Source of the DNA: Vescimonas fastidiosa
GTDB taxonomy: Bacteria; Bacillota; Clostridia; Oscillospirales; Oscillospiraceae
Length of the DNA stretch: 64,000 nt
Assembly (NCBI RefSeq): GCF_018326305.1
Contig: NZ_AP023416.1
Span: 558,001 to 622,000, forward strand
Direction: 5' to 3'
Part shown: piece after piece, positions 33,501 to 41,887 of the stretch
How the letters are laid out: each line of letters opens with the position of its first letter
Position numbering within the stretch: position 1 is the stretch's first letter
Made by a program: the position numbers and the translations under genes
The notes under the pieces: model-generated
What the model was told of the DNA's origin: nothing
The model's database searches: none
Seen by the model: the letters and a program-made list of their open reading frames with translations, nothing else

Positions 33501-35770
33501 TTGCCATGTTCCACGACCAAGAGAAAGTGTCCGGCAAGGAAGCGCCCTCCCTTGATCCTGCGGTACAGCCTGTCGTGACGATTGTTTGGAGCGAGAGCGA
33601 TAAGCTGCAAGAGGGTGAACAGCTCCCGCTTGCCCGCGCTGACGCACTTTTTAAGGCGCTGGACGATGAAAAGCGTTCCGAGCGTGAGAAGCCCGGTTAT
33701 ACAGGCGGCTGGTACGATAAAACCAAATTCCGCATTGACTGCACATTCCACGGGGAACGCGACAGCTACGAGGGACGGCAGGACTTTGGCGACGGGGACG
33801 GCGCTCTGATCGACCATATCCAAGCCTATCACGAATACTATGCCAAGGACGAAAACTGGAAAAACTTTGTGCTGCACAACGAGGGTGCGGAAGCGTGGGA
33901 AAAGGACAAGGCCGAACGCGAAATGCTTCTCACCGAGTTCGTGCCGTATATGCGGCTGCACTGCAATCTCTCCGAGCAGGAGCGCACCGCTGCGGCTATG
34001 CTGGAAAACGGAGAAACCCTGACGCCGGAGCAGACAGCATATTTTCATGAGGTTCTTGCTCATGTGGACGCTTGCCGGGAAAAGCTGAACGCGGGCGATT
34101 ATCACCTGCCCGATCCACCGCAGCTTTCCGATTTTGATAAAGAGCTTCAGGACTACAAAGCCCATGTAGAAAGTGAGATCGCACAGGAAGCCGAAGCCGC
34201 AGGCATAACCGTGGAGGAATATGCCGCCAATGGCTACGAGCCGCAGGAGCAGCCCGCCGACGTACAGGAGCAGCCGGAGAAAGCGCCGCCCGCAGATACC
34301 GCGCCGGAGCAAACCGCCGTCAGGTATTACACCATCAATGAGGGCGCTGCCCGCCGTGCCAACGATGCAAACAGCTACCGTGACTACGCCGCAGGCAGTG
34401 CCACCGCCGAATATCGGCAGATGGTAGATCAGGCAGCGGCGATTGCGCAGCGGCAGAAAGAGCGCGTCGATCCCATGTACCATGAGAAAATTGACGCGCT
34501 GCTGGACACCTACGCCCGCAAGCTGGCGGAAAATCTGAACGACCACTATGCCATTGAAGCCCGTGTTCCCTCGATCCTCGTTGCAGGCGGCAGCAATTTC
34601 CCCGTTCGCAAGAAAGAGAAGCAAAACGCCGCCCGTGACCGCAATATGCAGGAATGGCAGGATGTTCAGGGGATTTTGGACAAGATCCGCAGCACAGGCA
34701 TGAGCGGTATCAGCATGGACGACCCGCAGGCGGCGGCAAAGCTGGAAGCCAAGCTCGTCAAACTGGAATCGGCGCAGGAAACCATGAAAGCCGTCAACGC
34801 CTATTTCCGTAAGAATAAGACTTTGGAGGGCTGCCCCAGTCTGACGCCGGAGCAGATCACCAAATTGCAGCAGGAAATGGCGCAGTCCTGGCATCTGGAT
34901 AAGAGCCGGCCGTATCCCGCCTATATGCTCTCCAACAACAATGCCGAGATCCGCCGCATCCGTGGGCGCATTGAACAGGTGCGGCAGCATGAGGACACCA
35001 ATTTTGCCGGATGGGAATTTGACGGCGGGCGCGTGGAAGCCAACAAAGCGGATAACCGTCTGCAAGTGTTCTTTGACGGTAAGCCGGATGAAGCGGCGCG
35101 AGACGAGCTGAAAGCAAACGGCTTCCGCTGGGCGCCCAGCGTCGGCGCATGGCAGCGCCAGCTTAACAAAAACGCATACTACGCCGCAGGGTACATTTCC
35201 TGTATTCAGCCTATCTCCGGTGAAAAGCCCATTGACGTGCAGCGCAGCGCCCAGCAGCAGGAATCCACTGTCCCTGACGCCCACCTGACCGGGGAGCACA
35301 TTTCAACGCCGCGCGGCAGCTTTCACGTTGCCGATATGACCCGCGAGCAGATGGAAGCCGCAGGCTATGGGTTTCACCACAGCACCGATGACGGCAAGTA
35401 TCTTATCATGGGCAACGGCACACAGGCCTTTGCCATTGCCGCCGAGCAGCGGGAGCAGGAAAACTATATGCGCACGGCGGAGCTGTCCACCGAACAGAAC
35501 TACAATATGATTGACGGGCAGATCAACAACACCCCGTCCGTGGACGAGCTGGAAGAAAAGGCAAAGCGCGGCGAGGTGATTTCGCTCTCCGCGCTTGCCG
35601 CAGCGGTCAAGGCCGAGGATGGCAGAACGCCCCAGCGCGACCCGGACGGCAAAAAACCGTCTATCCGTGCGCAGCTCAAAGCGGATCGTGCGCAGTCCGG
35701 CAAGCCGCAGCAGCGGGAAAAGGAACAGGAAGCCAAGCGGAGCATCCGGCAGGCTTTGGAAATGGAGTGA
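30548..35770 (+). CDS. Giant antirestriction fusion: ArdA + ArdC-like + accessory domains
   Basis: A 1,740-residue protein. Residues about 1-190 resemble ArdA, a DNA mimic that blocks type I restriction (YLINTARHTEE...LDCYWLYPTVHNSDDYGHYL). About 235-460 is an ArdC/LtrC-like single-strand DNA-binding and zinc-peptidase domain (FHNYSLNNTLLIVMQKP; HEIAH at about 437). About 550-640 resembles the DUF4316/YodL-like domain. The rest is acidic and coiled, with an FRWAPSVGAWQRQL segment near 1520. GTG 30,548 is chosen over ATG 30,527 because AAAGGAG precedes it. It probably protects incoming DNA. Confidence 0.85.
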   Translation: MDEHLLEVYLINTARHTEETPVAEWVSLPTDAETMKAVFERLGVDGSDTEQYQVSAFHSSLDGWSEALKPGESLDDLNYLAALLTQRSNEERDKFATAAQYGDHAASAADLINLTHNLDCYWLYPTVHNSDDYGHYLIDDLDELELPDAAKRFFDYKSYGREAVKEDRGIFTDYGYVYNNGNDYAEWYKANQVPQEYRLTAQPTPQRDMDELPQGAALPAEPIPVRPLVLNATDTQGRIKEITEHLEQGVQEVFESERYRDYLKAMSRFHNYSLNNTLLIVMQKPDASLVAGYGKWRDEFERHVKSGEKGIKILAPAPYKIKKDVAKTDPDTGQPVIGADGKPVTEQQEVTIPAFKVVSVFDVSQTEGKELPDIAVDALTGNVEQYEDFWRALKLTSPVPVTLEKIDGSAHGYYDLAEKRIAIDDGMSELQTIKTAIHEIAHAKLHDIDLNAPEQAERPDRSTREVQAESVAYTVCQHFGLDTSDYSFGYVAGWSSGRDIKELKASLETIRTAASELISEIEGHFAELQAQHTAEQEQAAAQDMPENTFSIYQLKDGDATRDLRFGPLEQVKAAGLRVDRENYELVYTASLSDTDTLEDIFVRFNMDRPQDFTGHSLSMSDVIVLRRGEQETAHYLDRGGYTEVPEFFQPEQAAEQEAQADAPPAERPLTELQKQAVEIAKRYETLSMQEKIGVIAQAFGCTSGTIETSPCTGKWRGTSDISIRFDNGSSLFLGNHMTRKAKTKKVQQELVDSALVRYNPEIIRIAKETAYTALKERELQDNAIAAEKGLKPYTLLNVEFNDGADQQSSGYIGWYYATLAVDGKICTHLETGLNHDIASGSVSPTPTRENYYAAGALKESDVDYVFNNVGFSSASGLYSLHLSDAAWGRAELELAKKLIDDYCREEFHSGADFSDLSAVGIGHTTITDDEIPIQAYANLTDFRVEKYLGDVLIESQQYESLAALIQGELNDLEFDDLTYASDEQIAMFHDQEKVSGKEAPSLDPAVQPVVTIVWSESDKLQEGEQLPLARADALFKALDDEKRSEREKPGYTGGWYDKTKFRIDCTFHGERDSYEGRQDFGDGDGALIDHIQAYHEYYAKDENWKNFVLHNEGAEAWEKDKAEREMLLTEFVPYMRLHCNLSEQERTAAAMLENGETLTPEQTAYFHEVLAHVDACREKLNAGDYHLPDPPQLSDFDKELQDYKAHVESEIAQEAEAAGITVEEYAANGYEPQEQPADVQEQPEKAPPADTAPEQTAVRYYTINEGAARRANDANSYRDYAAGSATAEYRQMVDQAAAIAQRQKERVDPMYHEKIDALLDTYARKLAENLNDHYAIEARVPSILVAGGSNFPVRKKEKQNAARDRNMQEWQDVQGILDKIRSTGMSGISMDDPQAAAKLEAKLVKLESAQETMKAVNAYFRKNKTLEGCPSLTPEQITKLQQEMAQSWHLDKSRPYPAYMLSNNNAEIRRIRGRIEQVRQHEDTNFAGWEFDGGRVEANKADNRLQVFFDGKPDEAARDELKANGFRWAPSVGAWQRQLNKNAYYAAGYISCIQPISGEKPIDVQRSAQQQESTVPDAHLTGEHISTPRGSFHVADMTREQMEAAGYGFHHSTDDGKYLIMGNGTQAFAIAAEQREQENYMRTAELSTEQNYNMIDGQINNTPSVDELEEKAKRGEVISLSALAAAVKAEDGRTPQRDPDGKKPSIRAQLKADRAQSGKPQQREKEQEAKRSIRQALEME

Positions 35771-35773
35771 CCT

Positions 35774-36724
35774 ATGAATAAGTTTGAAAATGTGGATGTG
35801 CTGGCATCCCTGCAACAGATCATGCAGCAGAATACAGCATTTTTCCAAAACGATTTTGACATTGACAGGGACATACTGACACGGGCGGCAAAAAGCAAAA
35901 ATCCAGAGGACAAGATTTATCTGTGGTTTAGCCGCCCAAACGGGACACATTGCTTGCGGGAATGGGACGTGTTTCTGCGCGGGACACGGGAGCATAATAC
36001 GTTCCGCTTCTACCATGAGCAGACCAAGGAGCGTGTGCTTGCCTATACCGTGGTGCTGTCCGGCGTAGAGCGCGGCAAGGTGATGGGGAGTATTTATGAG
36101 CTGGACTACGAACGAAAAGCCGAGCTTGCAGCCCAGACTGCCTTGCGAACGGATAATAACCGTCTGATCTATGAACGAGGGACACGGGAGCTGCCGAAAG
36201 AATACCGCTTTGAAGCGACATCGGATCGGGACTACGGAAAGTTCCTGCGCTATGAAGCCGTGCCGCATGACCCGGACGCGCTGCGGGATCTGCTGCGCGA
36301 CGAGAGCCGGAAGCGTGAACGGCTGAAACCCGGCAATTTCAAGGAGCATATCGGGCGGCTCTCCGACGAAAAGGTACTTGCCGAAGCACAGCGCCTTTCG
36401 GCGGCGTTCCAATCCCTGCAAGCGCCCAACAGCCCCAACAGAACACATTTTGCCGTAGAAGTGTCGCCGTGGTTTGAGCGCATCGCATCCAGCCGGGAGC
36501 ATGAGCGGCTATTTGCGCTGCTTCCGTATAAGACGCTGTATCTTTCCTCGGTCAAGGACAGACACGGCGTTTTCGCTTTTATCAGCAAGGACGAGCGGCG
36601 CGATCTGCCGCTGCGCAAGCAGCGTCCATCTGTCCGGGCGCAGCTCAAGGAGGGGCAGTCAAAAAAGACCGCTGCACCCAAAAAGGCAGCGGCAAAGGCG
36701 AAAGATAATGATTTGGAGGTATGA
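35774..36724 (+). CDS. Hypothetical conserved ICE protein
   Basis: A 316-residue soluble protein (MNKFENVDVLASLQQIMQQN) that starts 3 bases after the previous stop and so shares its operon. It has a basic C-terminal tail (KKTAAPKKAAAKAKD), consistent with DNA binding, and the same PSVRAQLK motif seen near the end of the ArdA-ArdC protein. The middle region has no domain I recognise. Confidence 0.7.
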   Translation: MNKFENVDVLASLQQIMQQNTAFFQNDFDIDRDILTRAAKSKNPEDKIYLWFSRPNGTHCLREWDVFLRGTREHNTFRFYHEQTKERVLAYTVVLSGVERGKVMGSIYELDYERKAELAAQTALRTDNNRLIYERGTRELPKEYRFEATSDRDYGKFLRYEAVPHDPDALRDLLRDESRKRERLKPGNFKEHIGRLSDEKVLAEAQRLSAAFQSLQAPNSPNRTHFAVEVSPWFERIASSREHERLFALLPYKTLYLSSVKDRHGVFAFISKDERRDLPLRKQRPSVRAQLKEGQSKKTAAPKKAAAKAKDNDLEV

Positions 36725-36726
36725 GC

Positions 36727-36945
36727 ATGAACAATGTTCCGTTCACCATTGAGGAAGAAAATCTGATTTGCATTTACCACAAGCACGACCGCCGCAGAAC
36801 GATTGCGGCGATTTCCGACGCGCTGCCGGATATGGACGCAGATATGCGCCCGCTGGCGGAGCAGACGATCCATAAGCTGCACAACATTACCGACGCAGCA
36901 TTTGAGGAAACGCAGTTCACCATGACGCTTTCCGACGCAGAGTAA
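36727..36945 (+). CDS. Transposon-transfer assisting protein (TTRAP family)
   Basis: A 72-residue protein with FTIEEENLICIYHKHDRR and a terminal acidic segment matching the TTRAP family, named for its presence at the end of transfer operons. ATG 36,727 is 7 bases from GGAGG; the ATG at 36,721 is too close to it. It is the last gene before a strong terminator. Confidence 0.75.
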   Translation: MNNVPFTIEEENLICIYHKHDRRRTIAAISDALPDMDADMRPLAEQTIHKLHNITDAAFEETQFTMTLSDAE

Positions 36946-36951
36946 AAGATG

Positions 36952-36997
36952 ACGCGGGGCGCAGCAGCCGATGATGGCTGCTGCGTCCCGCGTTTTT
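36952..36997 (+). terminator. Strong terminator at end of ICE1 transfer operon
   Basis: An 18-bp stem, ACGCGGGGCGCAGCAGCC (36,952-36,969) with GGCTGCTGCGTCCCGCGT (36,975-36,992), with a 5-base loop and six T's. Confidence 0.88.
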
Positions 36998-37002
36998 TAC
37001 TA

Positions 37003-38124
37003 TTATGTATTATCAATGTCGGCACTTATTCTCGCATCCTTGTACCTGTCAATTAGTTCTTCAACTAATTTGAGTACTTCAATGATTGAATCAATGCCCC
37101 GAATAAAAATATCTGAAACATCTTCAAAATCTTGCTTTTTGGAATCATAGATAGCTATTGCATCATTTTGAGCTCTCTCTACATATTCATCCAAGTATTC
37201 GTCGTAGGCTTCTGCGCTGTATTCTTGTAAGCAGTTATTCCACGTCTGTTCATAATTGAAGTTTACAAAGTCAAACAAAACCCCATCGTCAGATGCAATT
37301 TCTATGAGCCAGTTAACATCTATTTCAGATAGACGAGCCACAATTTCATCAATATCATCATTGTACCCGTTATTATCTTCCGAATAGGTGTTTTCGGCGC
37401 GTACATCCAAATCTTGAAAGCTCTGCAAGTCAAATACCAATTCTGCAAGATCCTCACCAGAAAAATATACGTTGTCAGGAGAATCCGGCAGATAGTATGT
37501 GCCATAGGCAGTTCGTTGGAATAGTGTGTCCGACAATTTTGCTCTATGAACAGTAAATTTCGCAATCAAGTTAAGAGTGAGCAGTCTGAGTAAATTGAAG
37601 TCATCATCAAAGTAAGGAGTAGAGTTGCCTTTAATATATTCAAAAAATTCATCATATAGTCTGGCAATAAACGCTGAATCTTCAATGATAACTCCGGTTT
37701 CAATGTTTTGTTTGCTTTCATTAGAAAAGTTGGCAGAGCCGATGTAAACGATATTCTCCGTCCCAATAATTTTTGCGTGATTGAAGAAATTGAAGGAAAT
37801 GGAAAACGCAGTTGGAAAAGATTCTGGATTCAGCTTTTTAAGATATACTTCGATGTTATGCTTGGCTCGTGACCGCATTGCTTCCCCAGCAGCAGAAGAA
37901 TAATAAGTTTCAAACCTCGATGGGATATTTGTTATTATCTGAACATCAACATCTTCGCCCAGTTTCTTTATTTGTTCCAATAAGGGATCCGTATTTCCGG
38001 TTCCTGAAATATTGTATGTTATTATTCTGACTTTTTTTGCCCGTTTGAAGTCATCCAAAACTTCTTGATAATTAAAACCGCCCGGGCAATAAACGAACTT
38101 CCCCTTTTCAAAAGAGATTTCCAT
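37003..38124 (-). CDS. Phospholipase D-like domain protein
   Basis: A 373-residue, AT-rich cargo gene reading against the transfer operon. One PLD half-motif is seen: His116-x-Lys118 with Glu123 in place of the usual Asp (NHAKIIGTENIVYIGSANFS). Only one such motif is present, so an active enzyme would have to dimerise. The C-terminal 200 residues are acidic with no domain I recognise. ATG 38,124 follows AGGAGG. Such proteins can be nucleases or defence effectors; that role is a guess. Confidence 0.75.
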   Translation of the reverse strand: MEISFEKGKFVYCPGGFNYQEVLDDFKRAKKVRIITYNISGTGNTDPLLEQIKKLGEDVDVQIITNIPSRFETYYSSAAGEAMRSRAKHNIEVYLKKLNPESFPTAFSISFNFFNHAKIIGTENIVYIGSANFSNESKQNIETGVIIEDSAFIARLYDEFFEYIKGNSTPYFDDDFNLLRLLTLNLIAKFTVHRAKLSDTLFQRTAYGTYYLPDSPDNVYFSGEDLAELVFDLQSFQDLDVRAENTYSEDNNGYNDDIDEIVARLSEIDVNWLIEIASDDGVLFDFVNFNYEQTWNNCLQEYSAEAYDEYLDEYVERAQNDAIAIYDSKKQDFEDVSDIFIRGIDSIIEVLKLVEELIDRYKDARISADIDNT

Positions 38125-38269
38125 GTTATACCTCCTACGTCCTACGTCACGCTTTCAAACTCGTTTTTCATAACTGGCAGGAAAACATACTCCCCTTGTG
38201 TTTCCCACGCTGCAAAGCCGCTCCCAGCAAGGCATACAGGCACTCTAAGCCGTGACTATGCACTTGCTT

Positions 38270-38662
38270 TCAGTTATCCCGTGCGCGTAGGTGCAGCGCA
38301 CCGACCACCAGGAATACCAGCCCGAAAATCACCCAGCCCCAAATGGAATCATGCTCCGAAATGAAGTAGGCCAGCAGCCCGAACACCGCTGCATAGATCA
38401 GCGTGAGCAGCCCGCCCACGAGCCAGAAGCCGATGCTGGTATTTTGCAGCCACAACAGTAGCAGGAATGTCACAATGCCAATCACAAGGCACAGCGCCGG
38501 ATGAATTGCGGTAAACTGATTGCAGCACACTCCGGCGGCGATGCCAAGAGCGATGCTGTCAAAGAGAATGATATGCCCAAAGAATAGTCCGATCACCGAG
38601 CAGACAAGCCCAATGAAAAGCCCAATCGCCATAATCGCGCCCTGCGCTGCCAACCAACCCAT
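38270..38662 (-). CDS. Small polytopic membrane protein
   Basis: A 130-residue protein with four hydrophobic helices (IGLFIGLVCSVIGLFFGHII, LCLVIGIVTFLLLLWL, FWLVGGLLTLIYAAVFGLLA, VIFGLVFLVVGALHL). ATG 38,662 follows AGGAGGC. It lies between the PLD gene and the AbiE genes and shares their orientation. Function unknown. Confidence 0.65.
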   Translation of the reverse strand: MGWLAAQGAIMAIGLFIGLVCSVIGLFFGHIILFDSIALGIAAGVCCNQFTAIHPALCLVIGIVTFLLLLWLQNTSIGFWLVGGLLTLIYAAVFGLLAYFISEHDSIWGWVIFGLVFLVVGALHLRARDN

Positions 38663-38680
38663 AAAGAAGCCTCCTTTCGT

Positions 38681-39526
38681 TTACGCCATGATTGCGTCCA
38701 TAATCGTCTGAATTGTATTACAGGTATCGTCAAAGGAAATATCCTTTGCGTACTCATACTCGCGGCTGTATTTCTCCCACAGTCTACGGAGCGTATCGCT
38801 TTCGCGGATCTCTTTCATAATCTCCGGGTAGTCTGTCAGGATCATGCCGCTGCCGCGTTTTTGCGTCGTCCGTTCCAGCGCCCGGCGCAGCGTCGCTTTG
38901 TCGCACTCCGCGCCGCGCAGCGCGTACAGGATATGTACGTCGTAATAATCTCTCGGACGGGTATTCGCAATGTTGCGGGACAGCACAGTTTCCAGCTTTT
39001 CCGCCAGCACCGTTTCAAGGTTGTAGGCAAGAATACTGATTGTGCGGTCATCGAACAGCAGCGAGAATGTGTATTCCACCTCACGGGGCGTTATCATGTC
39101 GCCCGTGGTGACATCCACCGTCAGCGGTACGCTGATCGGCGGATAGTTCGCTTTCAGCGCGACCCGGATACCGGGGTAATCGTCGGTTTCCCGAATGTCA
39201 GAGATACCGACAACCTCAAACTGCACGTCGTCGGCAATCTGGACAGTGCAAATCTCCGTAAAGATTTTGCGGATTGCTTCATGCGTCAGGGTGAAGCCCT
39301 TGATCGTTGTGTCCAGATCCATTGTTGCCCGCGTGTCCAGTCCCACAATGGCGGAAATCAGGAATCCGCCTTTGAGAATGAAATTGTTCTTATAGGGCGA
39401 GAGCGAAATCCGTTCCAGTAGCCGTTCGAGCATATAGTTCTGCATGACGAGCTGCGCCGAGATATGCTTCTCTGCCGCTTTGTTCTTGATAAAGGCTTTC
39501 AGTTGCATCGGATTTTTTGTAATCAT
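38681..39526 (-). CDS. abiEii: AbiEii nucleotidyltransferase toxin
   Basis: A 281-residue toxin of a type IV toxin-antitoxin/abortive phage infection system. The nucleotidyltransferase signature is visible: GG at 53-54 in LKGGFLIS, then D70 and D72 in MDLDTT. The domain architecture and length fit AbiEii. The start ATG at 39,526 overlaps the antitoxin stop by 4 bases, so toxin translation depends on the antitoxin. Likely phage-defence or element-maintenance cargo. Confidence 0.9.
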   Translation of the reverse strand: MITKNPMQLKAFIKNKAAEKHISAQLVMQNYMLERLLERISLSPYKNNFILKGGFLISAIVGLDTRATMDLDTTIKGFTLTHEAIRKIFTEICTVQIADDVQFEVVGISDIRETDDYPGIRVALKANYPPISVPLTVDVTTGDMITPREVEYTFSLLFDDRTISILAYNLETVLAEKLETVLSRNIANTRPRDYYDVHILYALRGAECDKATLRRALERTTQKRGSGMILTDYPEIMKEIRESDTLRRLWEKYSREYEYAKDISFDDTCNTIQTIMDAIMA

Positions 39527-40116
39527 AGCAAAACCTCCATGTATCGCAGCACCTTGGGCTTCACACGAAGCTGGTCTGCGTACTGCATCAGTTTGTGAAT
39601 GTTCTTATCCTTGGACGCTGCATAGCGTTTCATGGCTTCTCCGACGATCTGAACATCGCTGCCGCTGCCGCGCAGGATGTCACACAGCGTCCGTTCCAAA
39701 TCGTAAACACGAATTGGATTGCCGGAGGGGGATTCAATTTCAACTCTGCCGAACTCGTAGTTCTCCGGCACAACGCGCTTGATGATTAGGTTCTCCTGTT
39801 TTAAGGACGGGGCATTGTAACCCTTGGGAAAGGTCATCGTATATTTTGCCGGGGTACGGTCTGAATAGCCCAGCAGATACAGGGCGGTATCGTGCGAGTA
39901 GATCCCACGCCCATACTTGCGCTGCAAGAGGTAGAAATCGTCCTCCCATGCGCTGCTCCGCACATACAGGCCGCGCCCGAAGCGGTACATTTCACCGCTC
40001 TTGACGAACTCCTGTAAAACGCTGCGGTGCAGCCCGGCTTCCGTCACCTGCGCTGCGGTGATCGTGCCGTCCTCCGACGCTTCCAGCAGTTCTTCGATTT
40101 TCTCCTTGGCGTTCAT
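39523..40116 (-). CDS. abiEi: AbiEi antitoxin / autorepressor
   Basis: A 197-residue antitoxin with an N-terminal winged helix (GTITAAQVTEAGLHRSVLQE) and the domain with YGRGIYSHDTALYLLGYSDR and VYDLERTLCDILR. AbiEi proteins both neutralise AbiEii and repress their own promoter at inverted repeats. ATG 40,116 has GAGGTGAG upstream; the longer frame to 40,308 would cross the promoter. The palindromic operator is directly upstream. Confidence 0.9.
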   Translation of the reverse strand: MNAKEKIEELLEASEDGTITAAQVTEAGLHRSVLQEFVKSGEMYRFGRGLYVRSSAWEDDFYLLQRKYGRGIYSHDTALYLLGYSDRTPAKYTMTFPKGYNAPSLKQENLIIKRVVPENYEFGRVEIESPSGNPIRVYDLERTLCDILRGSGSDVQIVGEAMKRYAASKDKNIHKLMQYADQLRVKPKVLRYMEVLL

Positions 40117-40131
40117 GCTTCTCACCTCGCT

Positions 40132-40232
40132 TTGACAATCACACATTATATTATAGAGAAATAATGTGTGATTGTCAAGCGTGAAACGACGAACACACAT
40201 TAAAATGTTTGGAAATAATGTGTGAATGTCAG
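40132..40232 (-). promoter_or_regulatory. abiE promoter inside an 18-bp palindrome, plus a second operator
   Basis: TTGACAATCACACATTAT (40,132-40,149) and its perfect reverse complement (40,161-40,178) are 11 bases apart. On the minus strand TTGACA (40,178-40,173), a 17-base spacer and TATAAT (40,155-40,150) form a full consensus promoter within it. A degenerate repeat of the arm (AATAATGTGTGAATGTCAG) lies at 40,214-40,232, with an opposing ACACATTA near 40,195. Confidence 0.85.
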
Positions 40233-40237
40233 AGAAA

Positions 40238-41572
40238 CTACAAGGCTTTGTCCTGTTCCTGCCCACGATTGGGGGACAGGATGCTGTCGATGTTCTGCTT
40301 GACGGCATCGTATTCCTGCATACGTTTTTTCAGGCTTCCGTACTCAGCGTACAGCCGATCCTTTTCTTCGGTCAGTCTGGAATATTCCTCACGCAGCTTG
40401 GCAAGGTCGGGGAGCTTGTCACCGACGCCCGCCGCTTTCAGCGCCCGCGCCGACGCTTCAAAGAGAATGATTTCGCGCTCACGTCCGCGCAGATACTTTT
40501 CCTTGTCACGGGATTTTTTGTATTCGCTATACAGAGGCTTTAGCTCTTTGTAGGTGGCGGTATGCTTTATCAGCAGCGCCAGATCAGACAGGCGGTGTTC
40601 CGCCGTTTTCAGCGCAGCGGCCGTTTGCTCGTTGTTGTCCTGAAGCTCCGTGATTTTCTGCTCCAAATCGGTATAGTGGGAAATGCCGTGCTGGTCGAGA
40701 AATACCATTGTGCGGGCGGCGCGTTTTAGGTTCTCAATTTTTGCCCAGCGTTCATATCCTGCGGATTGCTGCGCCTTGATGCAGGTTTCAATATCAATCA
40801 GCAGCGACACGCCGCTGCGTTCCGGCTTCGGCGTTTTCAGAATGACTTTGCTCTTGATGCGTTCGGCTATGGCTTCCTCGGTGTAGGCTTCACCCAACGT
40901 CTTTGCACGGGTGAATCGCGCCTGACCGGGAGCGCGGAATGAGATATACTTTCCACGCTTGATTTCATACCCCTCGGCTTCCAGCCGACGCAGGAGGTCG
41001 TCAATGCCTTTGGAAATGGGAATGAGCCTGTCGATAGCGATTTTCAGCTTTTGCTTATAGCTTGTCCCTTTCCGCTGAGCGTCCCATTCGGCATACTGCT
41101 TGCCGCGCTCCGCGCCGGGTGTGACAACGGACAGCCCGTTTTCTCGGCACAATCTATCGCTGACGCGGCGGATCTGCGCGTAGCTTTTGCGGTTGGAAAC
41201 GTACTTCTTATGCTCCGCAAAATCCACAGCACAGAAAATGATATGGTTATGGCAATGCTCCTTGTTGATGTGAGTAGCAATGACATACTCATACTTGCCG
41301 CCGAGGATTTCATCGGCAAGCTGCCGCCCGATCTCGTGGGCTTGCGCATAGCTGACCTCGCCCGGCTCAAAGGCCTGTATCAGATGGTGAGCGAGATTGT
41401 TGCCTTTCTGCATGGCAAGCAGCCGTGTTTTCTCAAACTCAAGGTCTGCGGTTTCCACGGCGCAGCCGAACGAGGACACCAGCAGCTTGTCGTCGGTCTT
41501 TGCAGGATCAACGATATAGTCAATAGCTTTTTTCAAGGTGCTTTTGATAGGATGGATCTTTGTAATTGCCAT
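40238..41572 (-). CDS. Relaxase (MobA/VirD2-like, MOBP type) of ICE1
   Basis: A 444-residue relaxase that nicks ICE1 DNA for transfer. Candidate catalytic Tyr19 lies in KAIDYIVDPAKT, and the histidine motif HINKEHCHNHIIF is at 101-113. The C-terminal third is a coiled coil (YTDLEQKITELQDNNEQTAA and later). It overlaps mobC by 40 bases. It reads opposite to the transfer operon and lies between the AbiE cassette and mobC. Confidence 0.9.
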   Translation of the reverse strand: MAITKIHPIKSTLKKAIDYIVDPAKTDDKLLVSSFGCAVETADLEFEKTRLLAMQKGNNLAHHLIQAFEPGEVSYAQAHEIGRQLADEILGGKYEYVIATHINKEHCHNHIIFCAVDFAEHKKYVSNRKSYAQIRRVSDRLCRENGLSVVTPGAERGKQYAEWDAQRKGTSYKQKLKIAIDRLIPISKGIDDLLRRLEAEGYEIKRGKYISFRAPGQARFTRAKTLGEAYTEEAIAERIKSKVILKTPKPERSGVSLLIDIETCIKAQQSAGYERWAKIENLKRAARTMVFLDQHGISHYTDLEQKITELQDNNEQTAAALKTAEHRLSDLALLIKHTATYKELKPLYSEYKKSRDKEKYLRGREREIILFEASARALKAAGVGDKLPDLAKLREEYSRLTEEKDRLYAEYGSLKKRMQEYDAVKQNIDSILSPNRGQEQDKAL

Positions 41573-41862
41573 ATCTCCGCCATCGCCCCCTTGATGTCCT
41601 CAATGTCCTGCGCATAGAGCGTTCCCGTAGCGTTCACGCGCTTTGCAATCTGATTGATGTTTGTGCCGATTTTTTGCAGCTCGGCGGTCATTGCTTTCAC
41701 ATCGCTGTAATCCAGCCGGATCACATAGCCGTCTATGAGCATTTTCCGCGCATAAACGGAAAAACAGCCCGTTCCCATCTGCTGCATTTTACGCTCGATC
41801 ATTGCCCGTTCCTCGGCAGTCACAGGAACGCGCAGCACGATATTCCGCGTTCGGTTTGCCAT
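41533..41862 (-). CDS. mobC: MobC relaxosome accessory protein
   Basis: A 109-residue DNA-binding protein with a ribbon-helix-helix-like start (TRNIVLRVPVTAEERAMIER) and the family core LQKIGTNINQIAKRVNATG. MobC helps the relaxase open DNA at oriT. ATG 41,862 follows GGAAAGGAC. The three-hairpin element copy B begins 25 bases upstream, a common place for an oriT. Confidence 0.88.
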   Translation of the reverse strand: MANRTRNIVLRVPVTAEERAMIERKMQQMGTGCFSVYARKMLIDGYVIRLDYSDVKAMTAELQKIGTNINQIAKRVNATGTLYAQDIEDIKGAMAEIWQLQRSILSKAP

Positions 41863-41887
41863 TTGTTCACCGTCCTTTCCGCTCCGA

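Noticed and set aside
32561..35299. A 912-codon open frame on the minus strand opposite the ArdA-ArdC gene
   Set aside because: It lies entirely antisense to a gene with recognised domains. It has no ribosome site, and its length follows from GC-rich third positions in the sense gene.
39523..40308. A longer AbiEi frame starting at 40,308
   Set aside because: It would run through the palindromic promoter and into the relaxase gene; ATG 40,116 has its own ribosome site and gives the family's usual length.
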